This document shows, piece after piece, positions 36,170 through 47,800 of a DNA stretch of 64,000 bases. The DNA lies in the NCBI GenBank assembly GCA_013396915.1, contig VWZL01000819.1, positions 536,654 through 600,653 on the forward strand. The letters run 5' to 3'. A program made the position numbers and the translations under genes. How positions within the stretch are numbered: the first letter of the stretch is position 1; the number at the start of each line of letters is the position of its first letter. The notes beneath the pieces were generated by a model that saw nothing but the letters and a program-made list of their open reading frames with translations, ran no database searches and was not told the origin of the DNA. This DNA comes from Stercorarius parasiticus. Lineage: Eukaryota > Chordata > Aves > Charadriiformes > Stercorariidae.

Positions 36170-36625
36170 GGTGCAGGGATGAGGAGGAGCGAGATCTGGG
36201 CACTTGATGCAAGGTGGCCAACAGGATTATTTCATACCATGAACGTCACATTCAATATAAATTTAGAAAGTTTGCTGTGTAGTGCTCTCTCTCCTTTAAT
36301 GGCGGCAATCCAGAGAACTTCTTGCCCTGGTGCTGGACCCCTGAGCCCTTCCCTTCCTCCCGAAGCCATAGCACTCACAGTGTCCGATGTTTGCTGTCCG
36401 TTGCTGGGAGTGCACAGCTTCCTGTTGATAGAATTGGCTGAGTATAATCGTTGTATATTTTATATTGTCATCAAGATCAATATAGGTTCTTTAGTATTAT
36501 TAATGTTAATTATTTAGTCTTACTCTATTAAATCTGTTTATATTTCAACCTTCAGGTTTCTTTATTTTTCTCTAATTCGCTTTCCTAGGTGGGGAGGGGT
36601 CATTGGGTGATAGAATAATTGTCTA
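36170..36625 (+). mobile_element. Avian endogenous-retrovirus solo LTR, partial
   Basis: The sequence contains ataccatgaacgtcacattc, aatataaattta, ggaccctgagcc-like GC-rich stretches, and near the end ctctattaaatctgtttata with a tattaaa polyadenylation-type signal. I recognise this order from LTRs of avian endogenous retroviruses. No gag, pol or env sequence lies beside it, so it is a solitary, diverged LTR. A 112-codon open frame across it (36179-36517) is a by-product and not a viral gene. The 5' boundary is unclear. Confidence 0.6.
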
Positions 36626-39107
36626 AATGACGATAAATTGTTGTGCATTTCTCAAACCATAACAAACAGAAATAAGTTGCTGAATTCTGTCTCTCAACCC
36701 CTTTTCCTGCCTGCTGAGCTCAAAGAACTGGAGGTAATTTACAAGCAGTCCCTTCCCCACACCTACCAACAATCTCCAGGTTGTGAACCGATCGTCTGGA
36801 AGATAGCTACCTTCATCATCACGGGCGGTGGCAGAACATTATGGGAAAAGCAACGTAGCTTCTTCCCGTATTGTGCCAGTGCAGAAAAGGCTTCACTTGT
36901 CAGAGCTGTCAGTCTGTCATTTTCATGAACCCTACTACGTGCAGTGAAATATTTCTTTTCTCCCCTCAGACAAAGACTATGCATTTAAATTCCTATGTTT
37001 TCTGACTTAAACATTTTCTTATCGTTTCTTGGCTAAAAATAAAATCTCCTATAATTTTAGGTTTTGAATCATGTTTTATAGAATTTGGAATGGAATGTAG
37101 CTCCTCAGACTGTGTTAGTTTCTCAGCCAGCAAGGTGACATTTAAGCTTGTCTTGAAAAGAAAAGAAAGGAAGAAAAAAAAGTGTCAAACTCAGTGCAAT
37201 TATGTTCTTGTTCCATCTATGCACCTTTCCCCTCCATTTGCATGCCACTCATCTTCTCTGGGTTGCTGAGCCAGCTGTAGAGCCTGCAGGTGGAGTGTGT
37301 TGTTCTGTAGGATGACGGAAGGGCACCTGAGTTAGCTGCCCCCTGAAGCTGTGCTGGAAGTTACCATCCCAGGTGTCTGTTATCAAACTGCAAAAGCTTA
37401 TCTTAAATATGGGCAGCTTGCTGATGTCTTGGGACACTTTGATACAATGGTCCCTCTCAATCAGCACAGGAAAAACATTGGGCAGCCTACATGTGTCTGA
37501 GTGCGTCAGTCTTGCTGCCACTGTTAAGCATTTATGATTTCTTCTAAGTTATTCTTCATGTGTTTTAGTCTTATTTTCATCATTAATATAGAAACTCTGG
37601 TTCAGAATGTGAATTTCTTCACTGCAGCTCCTTCTAGCATGTTGTCTTACACTCCAATTTTGAAGGCACCCTCAATTCTTTATCCTTTATCACTTTATAG
37701 GCAGAGTGCTTGTGCCAAAAAAGCTTTTTTTTTTTAACTGGGACTTGATTTTCCATCCTTATTTTCATCTGTCCAGATGTGACAGAGCTGTTTATACCAA
37801 GAGAGAAAGCATGCGCTAAACTAATGCTGAAATAATTGCTAATTGCCATCCCAAAGGCTCTACCAAGAGATGGTCACAAACCATGTGTTTCATCGGGTCT
37901 GCAGTATTTTCAGGCACAAAAAAAAGTAGTCACTTCTTTAAAAAGAAAGGAAAACTTTGCATTTTTGAAATGTGGCTTGTTCTGATTGGAGTTTAAACTA
38001 GCAGTGCAAATGCTGTGGGTCAAATACCTTAAAACTGAGACAAACAAAAAAGCAAGCCTGCATATTTATGACAGAGCACAGTATTTCAACTTTTAAAAGG
38101 CAGCGCGTGTATTTGGTGGTAATACCACTGGCAGAGTTCTGTTGGTAGCTAGATTAAAACAGAGAAAATAGATGGTCTTTCGGTGGAAGACACAGGATAA
38201 AGAATCTACTTTTAACTGAGCCAGGGGCCGGTTCTTACAGGACAGACATTTGATATACGCGTGATAATACACAGGTTATCTACCTTTCTTTAAAAGTAGA
38301 AAATGCAAATGTAGCCAAGTTAATTTACATAGAATTCAGCTAAAATTACAAAATCAAGTAATAGGTTACAAGAAGGTGGAAGCCAGCATGAAATAAAAAC
38401 AAAGCTTTTCAGGACAACTTTCTATCAATATATGGACACCTAAATTTATAGATAGGGACCCACTGACTGTTTTAAAATTATATAGACAGTTGAGGCATCT
38501 AAATCTGCCTGAAATCTGTAGAAATGAGGTTCCTGTGCTGCTACTTCTTTTGAAAGTCCTCCTGGATTTTGTGTATTGGACTCGCTATTGTGGAAATGCA
38601 TTTCTTAGCCACATTTCTGTTGCCTGTTTCCCAGAACAGAAATGCTGAATGAGAATCCTCTAGGGATACAAGAGTGGATGCTCTCATGGGCAGAGGAATG
38701 GTTGTCCTGAGAGGCTTCCCAAGAAAGCATCTGTGTCCTGAAACACAGTTTGACAGATCTACTGGCTGTGGTAGGGCTTTAGGGATGTACAAAGAGACAA
38801 AGTGCAGAGGGGAGGGGTAGCTATATAGAGTTTAGAGAACTCAGAAAAACCTCTGTAATTCCAGACCACACAGCCAGCAGGTGGGCTTCTTGATCTTGCT
38901 TGTCATTTACGGTCTAATGTCTATGTTGTTGTGTGGTGGGTAGTCATAATTTTAAATGCAGTAATGGGCCTGTGAGGAGTTGCCCCGGTTTTGAAGAGTC
39001 TTGCTCTTTTTCTTCTTTCAGAGAAGACTAAAATCACTTCATATCCTATTTTCGTTTTGCTCTTCCGTGGAACATTTCATCTAAGAAGCTTTCTTCTTTT
39101 CTTGCAG

Positions 39108-39208
39108 TCCTCATTCCATCCCAGACCGTCTGCGGATCAGAGTGAACAGGATTAATTTACAAGAATATGAGGGGCTACATTACGACAAGGAAAAACTCCG
39201 GGAAGCTT
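39108..39208 (+). CDS. DGKI: DGKI exon 13 of window: post-accessory region
   Basis: The exon is 101 nt; one base completes Asp, 33 codons follow, and it leaves with one base of a Ser codon (t|gtaagt). It reads PHSIPDRLRIRVNRINLQEY, then EGLHYDKEKLREA. LHYDKEKLREAS is typical of type IV DGKs. The acceptor is tcttgcag. Its entry phase fits both exon 12 directly and the 27667-27729 candidate. Confidence 0.96.
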
Positions 39209-39798
39209 GTAAGTTGGAAGAAGCCAGGTTTTAGCTGCTTTTGGTAGAACATTCTGTACGAGCCTTACATTGACAAAACACACCCAAAACAACAACAACA
39301 AACCCCAAACGCAGGGTCAAGCATACATTTTTGTTTGAGTCATGTGGAGTGTATATTCATCTATCTGTGTATATGCACATACGTATTCTCTCTATAAATA
39401 CTCCTCCCTATAAAAAGCATATATAGAGAATTCACCTGTTTCTTACTTAACTATGCCTTCTGCAAGTTGATTACTGTAAAATAAGTGTTTTTCAGACTTT
39501 TTTTTTTATTCATGTCTTTCTGTTGTTTCTGCTAGGTTTCTACTAGTGTGTGAAACTATTCAAGATTGAATTTGAAACTGAGCCGGGGGACCATGATTTA
39601 TTTTGTACTGAGAATGTACTCTGACCTTGAACATGGTTCTTGCACGGGTGCATTTATCTTGGGAAACAAATCTGGCTTCCCCAGTCCCTTATTCTTTAAC
39701 AGCCTTCAGTTTTCCACATAAGAGAATAATCACTGTTTTGTTTCCTCATATAATGGTTTAATTGCCACATTCAGGGGTAAGTCAAAAGCAGACAGCCG

Positions 39799-39812
39799 GT
39801 TGCTTTGGCAAC
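39799..39812. promoter_or_regulatory. X-box-like RFX palindrome
   Basis: gttgctttggcaac has two inverted half-sites separated by two bases and fits the RFX consensus apart from one half-site base. It lies in complex, unique-looking intron sequence. Function is inferred only. Confidence 0.3.
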
Positions 39813-42800
39813 ATTGATGATGATGTTCCATACTTAAAAATGGAGTTCCTTTCCTTGGTGACACACAGAGTCATTAATCAATGAGGGACATGGCTGCTTG
39901 TGATAACAATTTAATGGTCTTGTTCATGCATCTGGCTCATTATTCATATTAAATTACAAGCATGACTGTTTGTTGTGCAACAGAGCTTCAGCTCCCTCTG
40001 TAATACAGAGCTCTCTGGTAATTACAGGATGACAATCCTTTTAATTGGTTTGCTTATCTTACTGTTGGAAGATAGTTAAACTGTTTCACTTTCACTCCTC
40101 TAGTCCCACCCCGCCTTATTCTCCCGGTTCACCAGCTCTCCTTCAACAAAAGAACTGAAATGGCTTAAAGTTTACTATAGGTCCTGACGACCTTTTCTGA
40201 AGTTTCTGTTAGTGTATTTTGGTCATAATTAAAGCAATCAAAGCCTTCATCACTGGACTGAGAAGAATTTTAACAGGATGAGGATTATGGCTCACTGGAG
40301 AGGAATTTGCTCCAAGTTTAAATTGAGAGTTTGACCTTGGATGGACCTTGAGTACGCCATATTGAACCCATATCTATCCAACCCTGTTAGAAACAATCTG
40401 ATTCATTTGATGTTTCATCCTACGGTTTCCCATCTGAGGAGAACTATTCTCATCTATCCTCACTATAGATGTAAATTTTGTGTGTTTAGTATATATTACG
40501 TAGTCCTTAAAAGCTATTTGCGTGTTCTGACACAAAATATACAACTCTTTACACTGTTGCCACTGCATTTGTAAATGTGGATGTATGTTATTTGTCACCT
40601 GCAAAAAACCATAGTGATAACATTACACAAAATGCCATAGAATGATCTAGAATCTCTGAGATCTAGTTTTAGGTTACTCATGCATTTGATCACTTGCTGG
40701 CTGTGTCCTTAAGAGGTTTTCATTCAAAAAGTAGATGTTTGTCCATGAAGAGTTAAAAATGCTCGCTTTCAGACATCGACAGGCCATTTGCAGTAAGGCC
40801 CTTTTGTCTCTCTTTCAAGTTGCTGCATGGCCAGCTTGATAATATAACATAACTGGACTGGAGTATTCACTGCAGATGCTTTTCATGAAGTTGTTTTTCC
40901 TATCTGTCCTCCTTTAGCTGTCTCAGTAATGCTTGTGCATTACTATTCTTACGTGAAAGTATGAGAAAGTAAATAATATCCCCATCAACCTGAAATAAAT
41001 CAGAAAAGATACCTCACCTTACCCGTTTCAGTTATTAGGAATGTCCTACGTAAGAACATATAACTTACAGCATACACTGATAGTCATCGGCTGCCTTCTC
41101 TGGACATAGAGCTTAAGTGTCTCCTATAAGAATTGTCCAACCTTTAGTTTTCAGGAGGATGATCTTGACTTGAGGACTTCTGGGTGATGCTAATTACGAC
41201 TGAAGGAAATTATGTACAGGAAGAGAAGTGCTATCTGAACAGTCAGAAACTAAACTGTTCTAAATATTCTATCCGGCTTCTTGAATTCTGTGACGCAAAA
41301 ACTGGGAAATCCCCGTGGCTCACTGAGCACAGACCTAATGTGCCAGTTTTCCTGTGACTTACTGCAAGATGTTTGCATCTCTTCTGGAAATTGAAGCATA
41401 GCCAGTCATCAAGTGGCATGGTTACACTAGAGGACTTAAGTTTTTATAAGGAAGGAAGCTGGAAAATCACATAAGTCTTCCTTTTAAGAAAAGCAGATAG
41501 CCATTTTAATTGCATTTTTGACATAGCTAATTGGATAAATTTTAAATGGTTTTCTGGTGGCAGGTCGATGGATTGCTGCCTGCCTGGCTCCATCGGATGC
41601 TAAATACTTACATGAAATAAGCATGCTGACTATGTCCTCATCAGTAAACCATTTAATGGAGCATTGCCACTAGAAGTTATTTGGCTAAAGGAGGAGGAGA
41701 GGAGTGTTGAGGGAGGAGAAGAGACTCTCCATCCTTTACCAAAGAAAGTGATTATGGAGGGAGAGGAGGGGAAACAAATAAATTTCCATGGCAGGTGAAT
41801 AACTGAAATTTTGTCAGTCTGAATTAAAATTTAAATGCAGATAATACGTATGCACTAGCAAAATACTAGAACACTTGTACTGGGCCCTGTTTCTACAATA
41901 GTGTTTTTACAAGGCCTGTTACTGTCAGCGGGGTTAGCTTCCTTCAGCATGACTGTAGCTCTCAGGTGCATGTATGTCTCACTAAATGCTTGCAAAAGAC
42001 TCAATTTACATATCTGTCCAGGATTTGGCAGAATACCTGCAACTTAATTCCAGAATACTTTACTTGCTATCCATCCCCTGCCCACAAGGGCACTTTCACC
42101 TTTTAAATCATTTGAAAACCAAACCAGAATCTCACAGCAATCTGAACAGGAAAAGGAAGCCAGTTAATAACGAGTCATGCTGTTATCCCTAAAGGAAAAA
42201 TAGCAAAGAAGCTATTATGTTTTTTTGCCTGTTACGCGTCTCCATAATAGAGTTTTGAAAACTCTGACATCAGTGTAATAATCTGGATCACTTTAACTCA
42301 CAGTAAATACATTTTACTCCCCTTGTTTGCTTGAAATACTGATTTGATTCTATCAACTACTTCACTTAAAATTGCACTTCCCAACGTATAACAACTCATC
42401 ATACAAACTGTTCTGTGAAGATTAATCTTCACTCTGCTGGAGGTAGACACCTCATTTTGAAAACCTCCTGAGCAATTAAAGAATGTCATTTTGTCCTCTA
42501 AAGGGCATGACCATTCTTAGCCCATTCTCCTTCTGTTGCTTTCTACTTTTCTTGTCACTGCAGCTGGCATTTAACCAAGATGCTGTTCCTGAATTGTCCC
42601 TTTCTTCCTTCCCCATGCTCTTTCTTTTCTCCTTCATTCTTTCTTCTGTCAACATCTCAGTATTGTCTGTGGCATGACTGATGATGGTACAGAGGACGCT
42701 TATTGATCCTTCAGTGAGGAGGGGTGAATGCTTCTGTGCACTCCTTTAAGAAAGGGATGTATGTTGGCATTTTAGTTATGTTGTAATGTTCTTTGCTGCA

Positions 42801-44504
42801 AATGTAGTTGTCTTCTCTAACACTTCCCTATCTATGCCCCAAGCACTTGCCACCCTGGGCACCAGCTTCACCACCTTCTGCCCAATATAATAGTTGTACC
42901 ATGACCATAACCGAGAGTATCATATTCAAAAGTGAGTTGGATTGATGTTTCTAGATGGACAGAACTTAATTCTGTCTCTGTTGCCTGCATATCTTCTGTG
43001 CACTCTCTGACTTCCTGTCAGGAAAGTGTGATCCAAAGCAGCATTGTGGCGGAAAACTCAAGTTATTTTTGAAATAGCAAAATCTTTCTATTTGTCACAC
43101 TTTATTTTCCCCTTTCCAATGTTACTGAGAAATTCCTGTCAATGGACGTATATGCAGAAATTAATTACATTAAAAAAAAGAAATCAACAACCAACCAACC
43201 ATAAATTAGTTAGTGATCAAGCGGTCTTCAACCCTTCTTAGTCCTTCCTGCCAACACTATTGTAGATTTGCACCATGAAGATGAAGCCGTGAAATAGCTC
43301 AACATCAGCAGTAGCTGCACAGGTTGTTGTTGTTTGTTTGTTGTGGGTTTTTTGTGTTTTATTTTTTAAATAGGATACGTGAGTTTTTACTGCCCTTACC
43401 TTGTTGCTTTGTATGCTCTAGTTTGCTCAATACCACTAAGATTAAGGAGGAATAATACCTGACCGCAGTGGTGGCAGTATCAGAAATAACTCTCAGCTCT
43501 GTAGCAGCTCCAGGTCTCCCACAGTGTCTTTTACACAGAGGCAACTGCTCCTTGTCTCCTCTTGAATAAAATGGCACACTAAAAATCAATTTTTGAAGAA
43601 AATTTAGTCCCATGTGTATAACAACTGAACTATCTGCAATATAACAGTCCTTTTCTCTGCCGTCTCCTTGCTTTGTTTGTGTGTGGCAGTAGGGGGTGGT
43701 ATAATGTGATGTTAACCTCGATTTCTGTCTCTCAGATTATATCTAGCCAGATGTCTATATTGCATGTGTTCCTGCCTTTAATTTCTGTGGGTTATCTGAG
43801 GGTTTTGGGGTCATCCTAGGAGTTCCTATCCTAGGTACACAGAGGTACATGGAGTGACAAGCTTGTGAGTCATTTGAGATGTGTACAGGTACAGAGACAC
43901 TATAGCTTCCTCATACCAGCGATATACTTACCACAGTTTGAGAGTCACTGGTCTATGAAATGCATTCTGATACCGTAAAGCTCAGGGATGTGTCAGGTGA
44001 AGTTAATTTGGAGACTATTGCATGTGATTGTGAGCAACTAGCTAAATAAGAAAAGGTCAACACCGAGGACTTTGTATTTACATCCTGAATATCCAAAATG
44101 TAAAGGGCATAGGGGAGAAGAGGACCTCCTGCTAGGTGGCTACTATGGTGAGGGAATCCTGAATTAGCAGATGGAGTCAGGACAGGGGAGATTAGTCACT
44201 GAAGGAACTGTGCTCATGTTGGGAAGCACCTTTGATCTGGATGGATTTAGGTGAGATGGGTTGTGTAGCTACAAACCTCCTCTTCCATCCTGTAAAGGAA
44301 GCACTAATGGTCCAAGTATGTGTCAGGAGGTCTCTTAGGGGACATGGTGGCTAATCTGTAGAAGCTCTGTAAAAGGCAGCATTACCTACAGACTGTCTAC
44401 TAAATTTCACTCTGCATAAAAGTCACTGCCTTGCTCTAACACCTTTGCTTTCTCAACATATGTTGTGTAGACATTAGCTAATTCATGCATTTCTCTGTCA
44501 CACT

Positions 44505-44640
44505 GATTTAATAAGATCTGAAACTGAGAGGGTTGGATGGATTGCTTAAAGTCACCCAGCAAGATGAAACCAAGAGGGTAAGAAGCCAGCAGTGAGTTAA
44601 ATATTGGCAACTCTGCTGCCACTGAGCTCCCAGATTCTTA
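44505..44640 (+). repeat. Possible ancient SINE relic (MIR-like)
   Basis: gattgcttaaagtcacccag followed by a Ser/Gly-type gap and tctgctgccactgagctccc resembles the core-to-tail order of very old amniote SINEs. The match is by eye and weak. Confidence 0.25.
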
Positions 44641-45104
44641 TGCTGGTATATACAGATGCAAACCACTGATAAATATTTGTAACTGAAACAGAAATGACAA
44701 AAACAAAGAGAAAGTTGCCAAAAGCATTGTTTGTGTCAAAGGAAATATCTCCTTCTGCCTTGTGATGGATGAAACCTTGTGGGCTCTGTCCAGACAGCAC
44801 AGTGAATTACATTTCTCACTTTGATTGACCCACATACATACACACACACATGCATTCAAAGATCAGAAAGACACAGGAGTACAACAGAAGAAAAAGTAAT
44901 ATGTGATCAGATAAGTAAAGGGAGTAGCACAATGAATATATACACAGATGCTGAAATAGGCACCTTCAATCTTGGCTTTTTCAAACTTTGAGCTCCTGAT
45001 CTTGCAGTCATAATAACATTTATTTAACATGGTATATCGTTGCCTGGGTTGGGAGGAAGGACTAAATCTGAGGTATTAAAATCTCATCTCATATAATTGG
45101 GTTA

Positions 45105-45330
45105 GAGAATCATAGAATGGTATGGCTTGGAAGGGACCTTTAAGGATCATCTAGTTCCAACCCCCTGCCACTAGTCTAGGTTGCTCAAAGCCCCATCCAG
45201 CCTGGTCTTGAACGCTTCCAGGTATGGGGCACCCACAACTTCTCTGGGCAACCTGTTCCAGTGTCCCACCATTCTCATTGTAAAGAATTTCTTCCTTATA
45301 TTTAATATAAATCTGCTCCCTCTTGAATCC
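45105..45330 (-). mobile_element. CR1 LINE, 5'-truncated, antisense
   Basis: The + strand starts gaatcatagaatggtatggc, the reverse complement of a CR1 3' end. On the minus strand a stretch still reads NIRKKFFTMRMVGHWNRLPR, then EVV, LEAFKTRLDGALSNL, the C-terminus of CR1 ORF2. About 225 bases remain. The readable protein end suggests it is younger than the 16250 copy. Confidence 0.92.
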
Positions 45331-47686
45331 ACATGAGGCATATCTACCTTTAACACAGTCCTCTGCCTTTTGAGCTAGTGGGGAAACTGCCACCTGTAAG
45401 TTTGCCATCTCCTTTAAACTACAAGACATGGACAGTAATACGAATGGATGTAAATATATATATTTACCCTAGAAGAGGGGGGAAATAAAAGAATATTAAG
45501 TTCCATTTAAGACTTTCCAGGAAATCATGCTATAGTTTGTCTTTCTGGTATACACTTTTCTGTGAGATTTTTCTGTGCATATTCTACTACTTCCATTTCC
45601 TTTCCTATTGCTTTTCTGATTTGATTTCCTCTTACCTTTTCAGTCCTGGCTGTCCCTGTTGGCTGTCCCATCCCATGCACATTCTTCCTCCTGTCTTAGT
45701 CTGTTTCTGCAGATTTCACAGCTCAGGTTCCTGTTCCTTTTCTTAATCCTAAATCTTTACTCATTGTTCAGCCAGAACTCTTCTTTCAGCCCTTTGTCCT
45801 GATACCCTGATTCCCTGCCAGTTTCAATTCCCAGCTCTTCATAGTTTTCTTTCTATAACCTGTTTCCTTTTATGTGGTGGTTGGAACAAGTTCTCTCTTC
45901 ATTTGACTTGGGCAGCTTCTTCCTTTTTGTGGCAGGGTATTGGGGAAGTCACTGAAAGCCTGAAGGGGATGACCACCTTCTCAAATGTGGCCTGGTTTAG
46001 TCTGATGACATCCATTGTGTTTTACCTCCTGACGTGCAGATTTTAAAACTGGACCACTAGTGACAAGAAAATTAGCAACCAATGAACCTAAGGAGGCTTA
46101 GTTTTTGTCAGTGTAATAAACAAAAGGGATCTGAAGAGACACATGGCTTAGATTTGCATGGTAAGAAAATCCTTTTGTACAAACTCAGTTGTATTAAAAC
46201 CATACTTGGGAAAGCCAAACCTTGTAATATAAATGTCTGAATATTTTAGAATCCTCTCCCAAGAATTTATTTAGTCCTTCACATTTCTAATATCAGTGGA
46301 AACCCCTCAGGAAAATGACATTTTTATAACATCTTCAGTAGTGAGGAGCCTTTATTTGCTACATTAAACATTTACAACCCAATGTCTAATCTCTCCAGTC
46401 CCCTGAGGTATGTCAGACTTGGAATGAGTTTTCCTGGCATTCACATCTACCTTAATGATCTGTCTTGAGGCTGTTTTGTTTGGGATTTGAGTGGGTTAAT
46501 CATGGTGTTTAGATCACAAATTGAATCCTTTCATAACAATAAATGGGGAAGTTAATTGAATTTTGTTTTTTCTTCATGGTGTCATATGCAGTATATTCAG
46601 GCTTCTTCCGTTTGTGTTCTCAGAACTATTAAAGAGTTCACTAGCTTTAGGTATTCAGCATAATGGGCAGTTAATAGGTGGAAGATTTCTTCTTTGTTTA
46701 TAAATTCCATAGCTAATTTCTGAGGACTTAGGAAATCACTACTAATCTTGTAGTCAAATAGAGCATCGTGCTGGCCATACTGCTGCACCTACCCCACCCT
46801 CCTCCTGCTGGTACTTGATTTTGGTTACTGTTGCTGGGAACAAAAAGCTTTCCACCGTACTGCCTCAGAATATGAAGCAATTGTCTGCCTGTCTCGTCTC
46901 CTGGGGTTCTTCTACTGCTGCTCATCACTGCAGCATTAGAGTCTGTATCCGCAGCTCCCTGGACAAAGTCCTTTTCACCATGCAGGGAGCACAAAGATGC
47001 TGGGAGCTGGATGCAAGGGGCCATAAGGGAAGGCGCCTCAGGAGAAAAATATCTGGCACTTGAATGCTGTGGCTTGGCTCACGATCTGAGGCTATCCCTT
47101 ATTTTTGGCATATTCCCATGTCTGGATATATCTATCTATTTATAGGAATGGACAGTGTATAGGTGTACACGAAAGTTGTTCTGCTGTGCCTGCACTCTTA
47201 ATGTAAGACTTTGTCCTCTCACCTGGCATACCTAGTAATCACTGTGTCCCACAGCACTGTTCTGTACTGTCCATGTCCTCATCCACACAGGGCTATTCAG
47301 AAAAGGTGGAAGTTCATTTATTCCTGAATGGAAGTGCCCACAATGACATTGAATGCCATGCATGTTAAATTTGTGCCTTTAACTGGTTCATCATAACGTA
47401 CCTCATTTTGCCCGTATTGCACAGCATTGCCCTATATTTAGAATGAGCAACAATCTCATAGTTTCAATCCCATTATCAATCATTAAGGATTCGCTTTTTT
47501 TTTTTTTTTCACTATTGTGAAGCACTTTTTAAAAATCTTGGCTGCACTGTGTCACTTACCATGGTTTACAATAAAAATGAGAGCTGGGAACATTTTTCTT
47601 GCTGAAAGCCAAATGGGTCTTGCAAAAAAACAAAACCAAACCCACAAAAAAACCCCAACCACCTTTGGCAAGCAACTTTTCAGCAT

Positions 47687-47800
47687 AGAATGGTTTAGAT
47701 TGGAAAGAACCTTAAAGATTATCTCGTTCTAATCCCCTCCATGGCAGGGGAGGGTTGGAACGAGATGATCTTTAAGGTCCCTTCCAACCTAAACCATTCC
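47687..47800. repeat. Inverted repeat of two CR1 3' ends (48-base arms)
   Basis: The left arm (47687-47734) is the antisense CR1 tail and the right arm (47753-47800) the sense tail; 41 of 48 positions pair. All seven differences are transitions. The loop, about 18 bases, includes ccatggcagggg. In an RNA of the DGKI sense strand this would fold into a long hairpin with four A-C mismatches and three G-U pairs. Confidence 0.9.

Larger units (their letters stand above)
27730..39107. other. Intron 12, part after the candidate cassette exon
   Basis: This 11.4-kb stretch carries a 30-base tandem duplication (28092-28151), a C-run (28456-28467), the CR1 copy at 28900-29579, simple repeats (30882-30918, 33930-33980) and the LTR fragment near 36170-36625. 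The remainder looks unique, and no coding exon is evident. Confidence 0.8.

Noticed and set aside
36179..36517. 112-codon + strand frame
   Set aside because: It lies within the LTR fragment and has no viral or cellular protein character.
45151..45429. Minus-strand frames here as host genes
   Set aside because: They read the C-terminal end of the CR1 reverse-transcriptase ORF in shifted frames.
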